Positions 63,483-64,000 of a stretch of 64,000 bases of DNA are shown in pieces. Each line of letters opens with the position of its first letter. Position 1 is the first letter of the stretch. The notes under the pieces are model-generated. The model worked only from the letters and a program-made list of their open reading frames with translations, ran no database searches and was not told where the DNA came from. A program made the position numbers and the translations under genes. The DNA comes from GCA-003244245 sp963823755 (GTDB lineage Bacteria > Actinomycetota > Actinomycetes > Mycobacteriales > Pseudonocardiaceae), in the NCBI GenBank assembly GCA_963823755.1, contig CAWGMP010000006.1:1-64000 (forward strand), written 5' to 3'.

Positions 63483-64000
63483 GTGCGCCATGAAGCGCCT
63501 TGTCGTATTCCCATCGCAGATGGGAGGAACTTGGAGGAATGTTTCTGGGTCTGATGCCTAACCTTGATCCGAAAGGTGACGGGGACAATAGCATGGTAGG
63601 AAACCAGTGGTCGTGTCCAGGTGTCGGGAACGGGGCACTGGGAGACCCGCGTGATATGGCGAATAAGCTTGATTGCCTGAATCCTAATCTCTGGAAGGTG
63701 AGAGGACGCACCCACCGGAATGGCACCCGAAACCGGTGTCACGCGCTGTGTCGGCATGGTAGTACGGTCGATGCAACCTCCAGCGCGTGAAGCGATTCCC
63801 AGTGAGGGAATTTAAAGAGATGAGTGGGACGCCTAAGTCACGCTAACGTACGACAATGACGAACATGGGATCGCCTACGGGACATGAGTCCTAGGGCGAC
63901 GGAGGCCCCGTAGTAGTCGCAGAAGTCACGACCTGCCAAGGAGACGGTAACACCGCTCGCAGGGCGAAGGGGGCCAGGTGATTGGACACTCGAAGATCCG
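63483..64000 (+). mobile_element. Group II intron, innermost, runs off the right edge
   Basis: Starts GTGCGCCATGAAGCGCC at 63483 inside the maturase codons for Gln-Tyr-Tyr. It is collinear with 61694-62220: shared CTTGATCCGAAAGGTG-like, AAGCTTGATTGCCT and GGCCCCGTAGTAGTCGC blocks. At the window end the sequence has just passed the domain IV entry (GGGGGCCAGGTGATTGGACA), so its RT gene should start within about 50 bases to the right. Confidence 0.8.

Overview
The window is high-GC DNA from an actinomycete, probably of the Pseudonocardiales/Streptomyces type. This is inferred from GC-biased codon use, GTG starts, GAF-ANTAR regulators, a DUF6247/RelE-like pair, a DUF5919 protein and an HrdB-type sigma gene; I cannot name the species. 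It looks like an unstable accessory region. Roughly half is mobile DNA or its debris, and ordinary gene islands sit between insertion sequences (ISs).

Layout. 1-526: 5' part of a minus-strand group II intron inside a broken transposase gene. 655-9025: IS remnants, a dispersed ~460-bp repeat, a possible contractile-injection-system cargo protein (2193), a secreted alpha/beta hydrolase (4001) and a cold-shock protein (6924). 9114-12290: a coupled minus-strand operon of GT20 trehalose-phosphate-synthase-like enzyme, cupin protein and histidine phosphatase. 13135-17250: a TIR / nSTAND ATPase / 14-blade WD40 protein, preceded by the stump of a second STAND ATPase. 18019-22444: a Tn554-like trio of recombination genes with 4-nt overlaps. 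23056-30281: a galactose locus with deoR-galT-galK on the minus strand and a divergent sugar ABC transporter. 31635-35230: DoxX protein, monooxygenase fragment, four transposase remnants and a HAD phosphatase. 35227-37567: a DUF5919 gene split by an intact IS66 element with an 8-bp target duplication. 37956-47765: a decayed membrane protein gene, a PPOX protein, a threonyl-tRNA synthetase fragment, a group II PLP decarboxylase, intact IS1634- and IS5-type elements, resolvase and restriction-enzyme stumps, and an M20 peptidase lipoprotein. 48604-49191: a toxin-antitoxin-like pair. 49220-51438: a stack of IS ends with one intact element nested in an older one. 51446-55233: two GAF-ANTAR proteins, a tRNA-Gly-like fragment and a sigma-70 pseudogene. 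56522-59938: small genes, a GvpU-like gene and a second IS1634-type element. 59948-64000: a transposase gene interrupted by a series of group II introns, each beginning inside the previous one.

The commonest mobile family encodes rve-type (IS3/IS481-like) transposases. Its members end in TGTRGG followed by a short variable block, and most copies are truncated at the point where the next TGTRGG end begins. Most of the non-mobile genes form small self-contained modules (galactose uptake and Leloir enzymes; GT20-cupin-phosphatase; toxin-antitoxin; GAF-ANTAR pair).

The strongest unusual signal is the chain of group II intron 5' ends at 60438-64000. It is best read as five or six introns nested inside one another, and a relative of one member lies at the left edge of the window.
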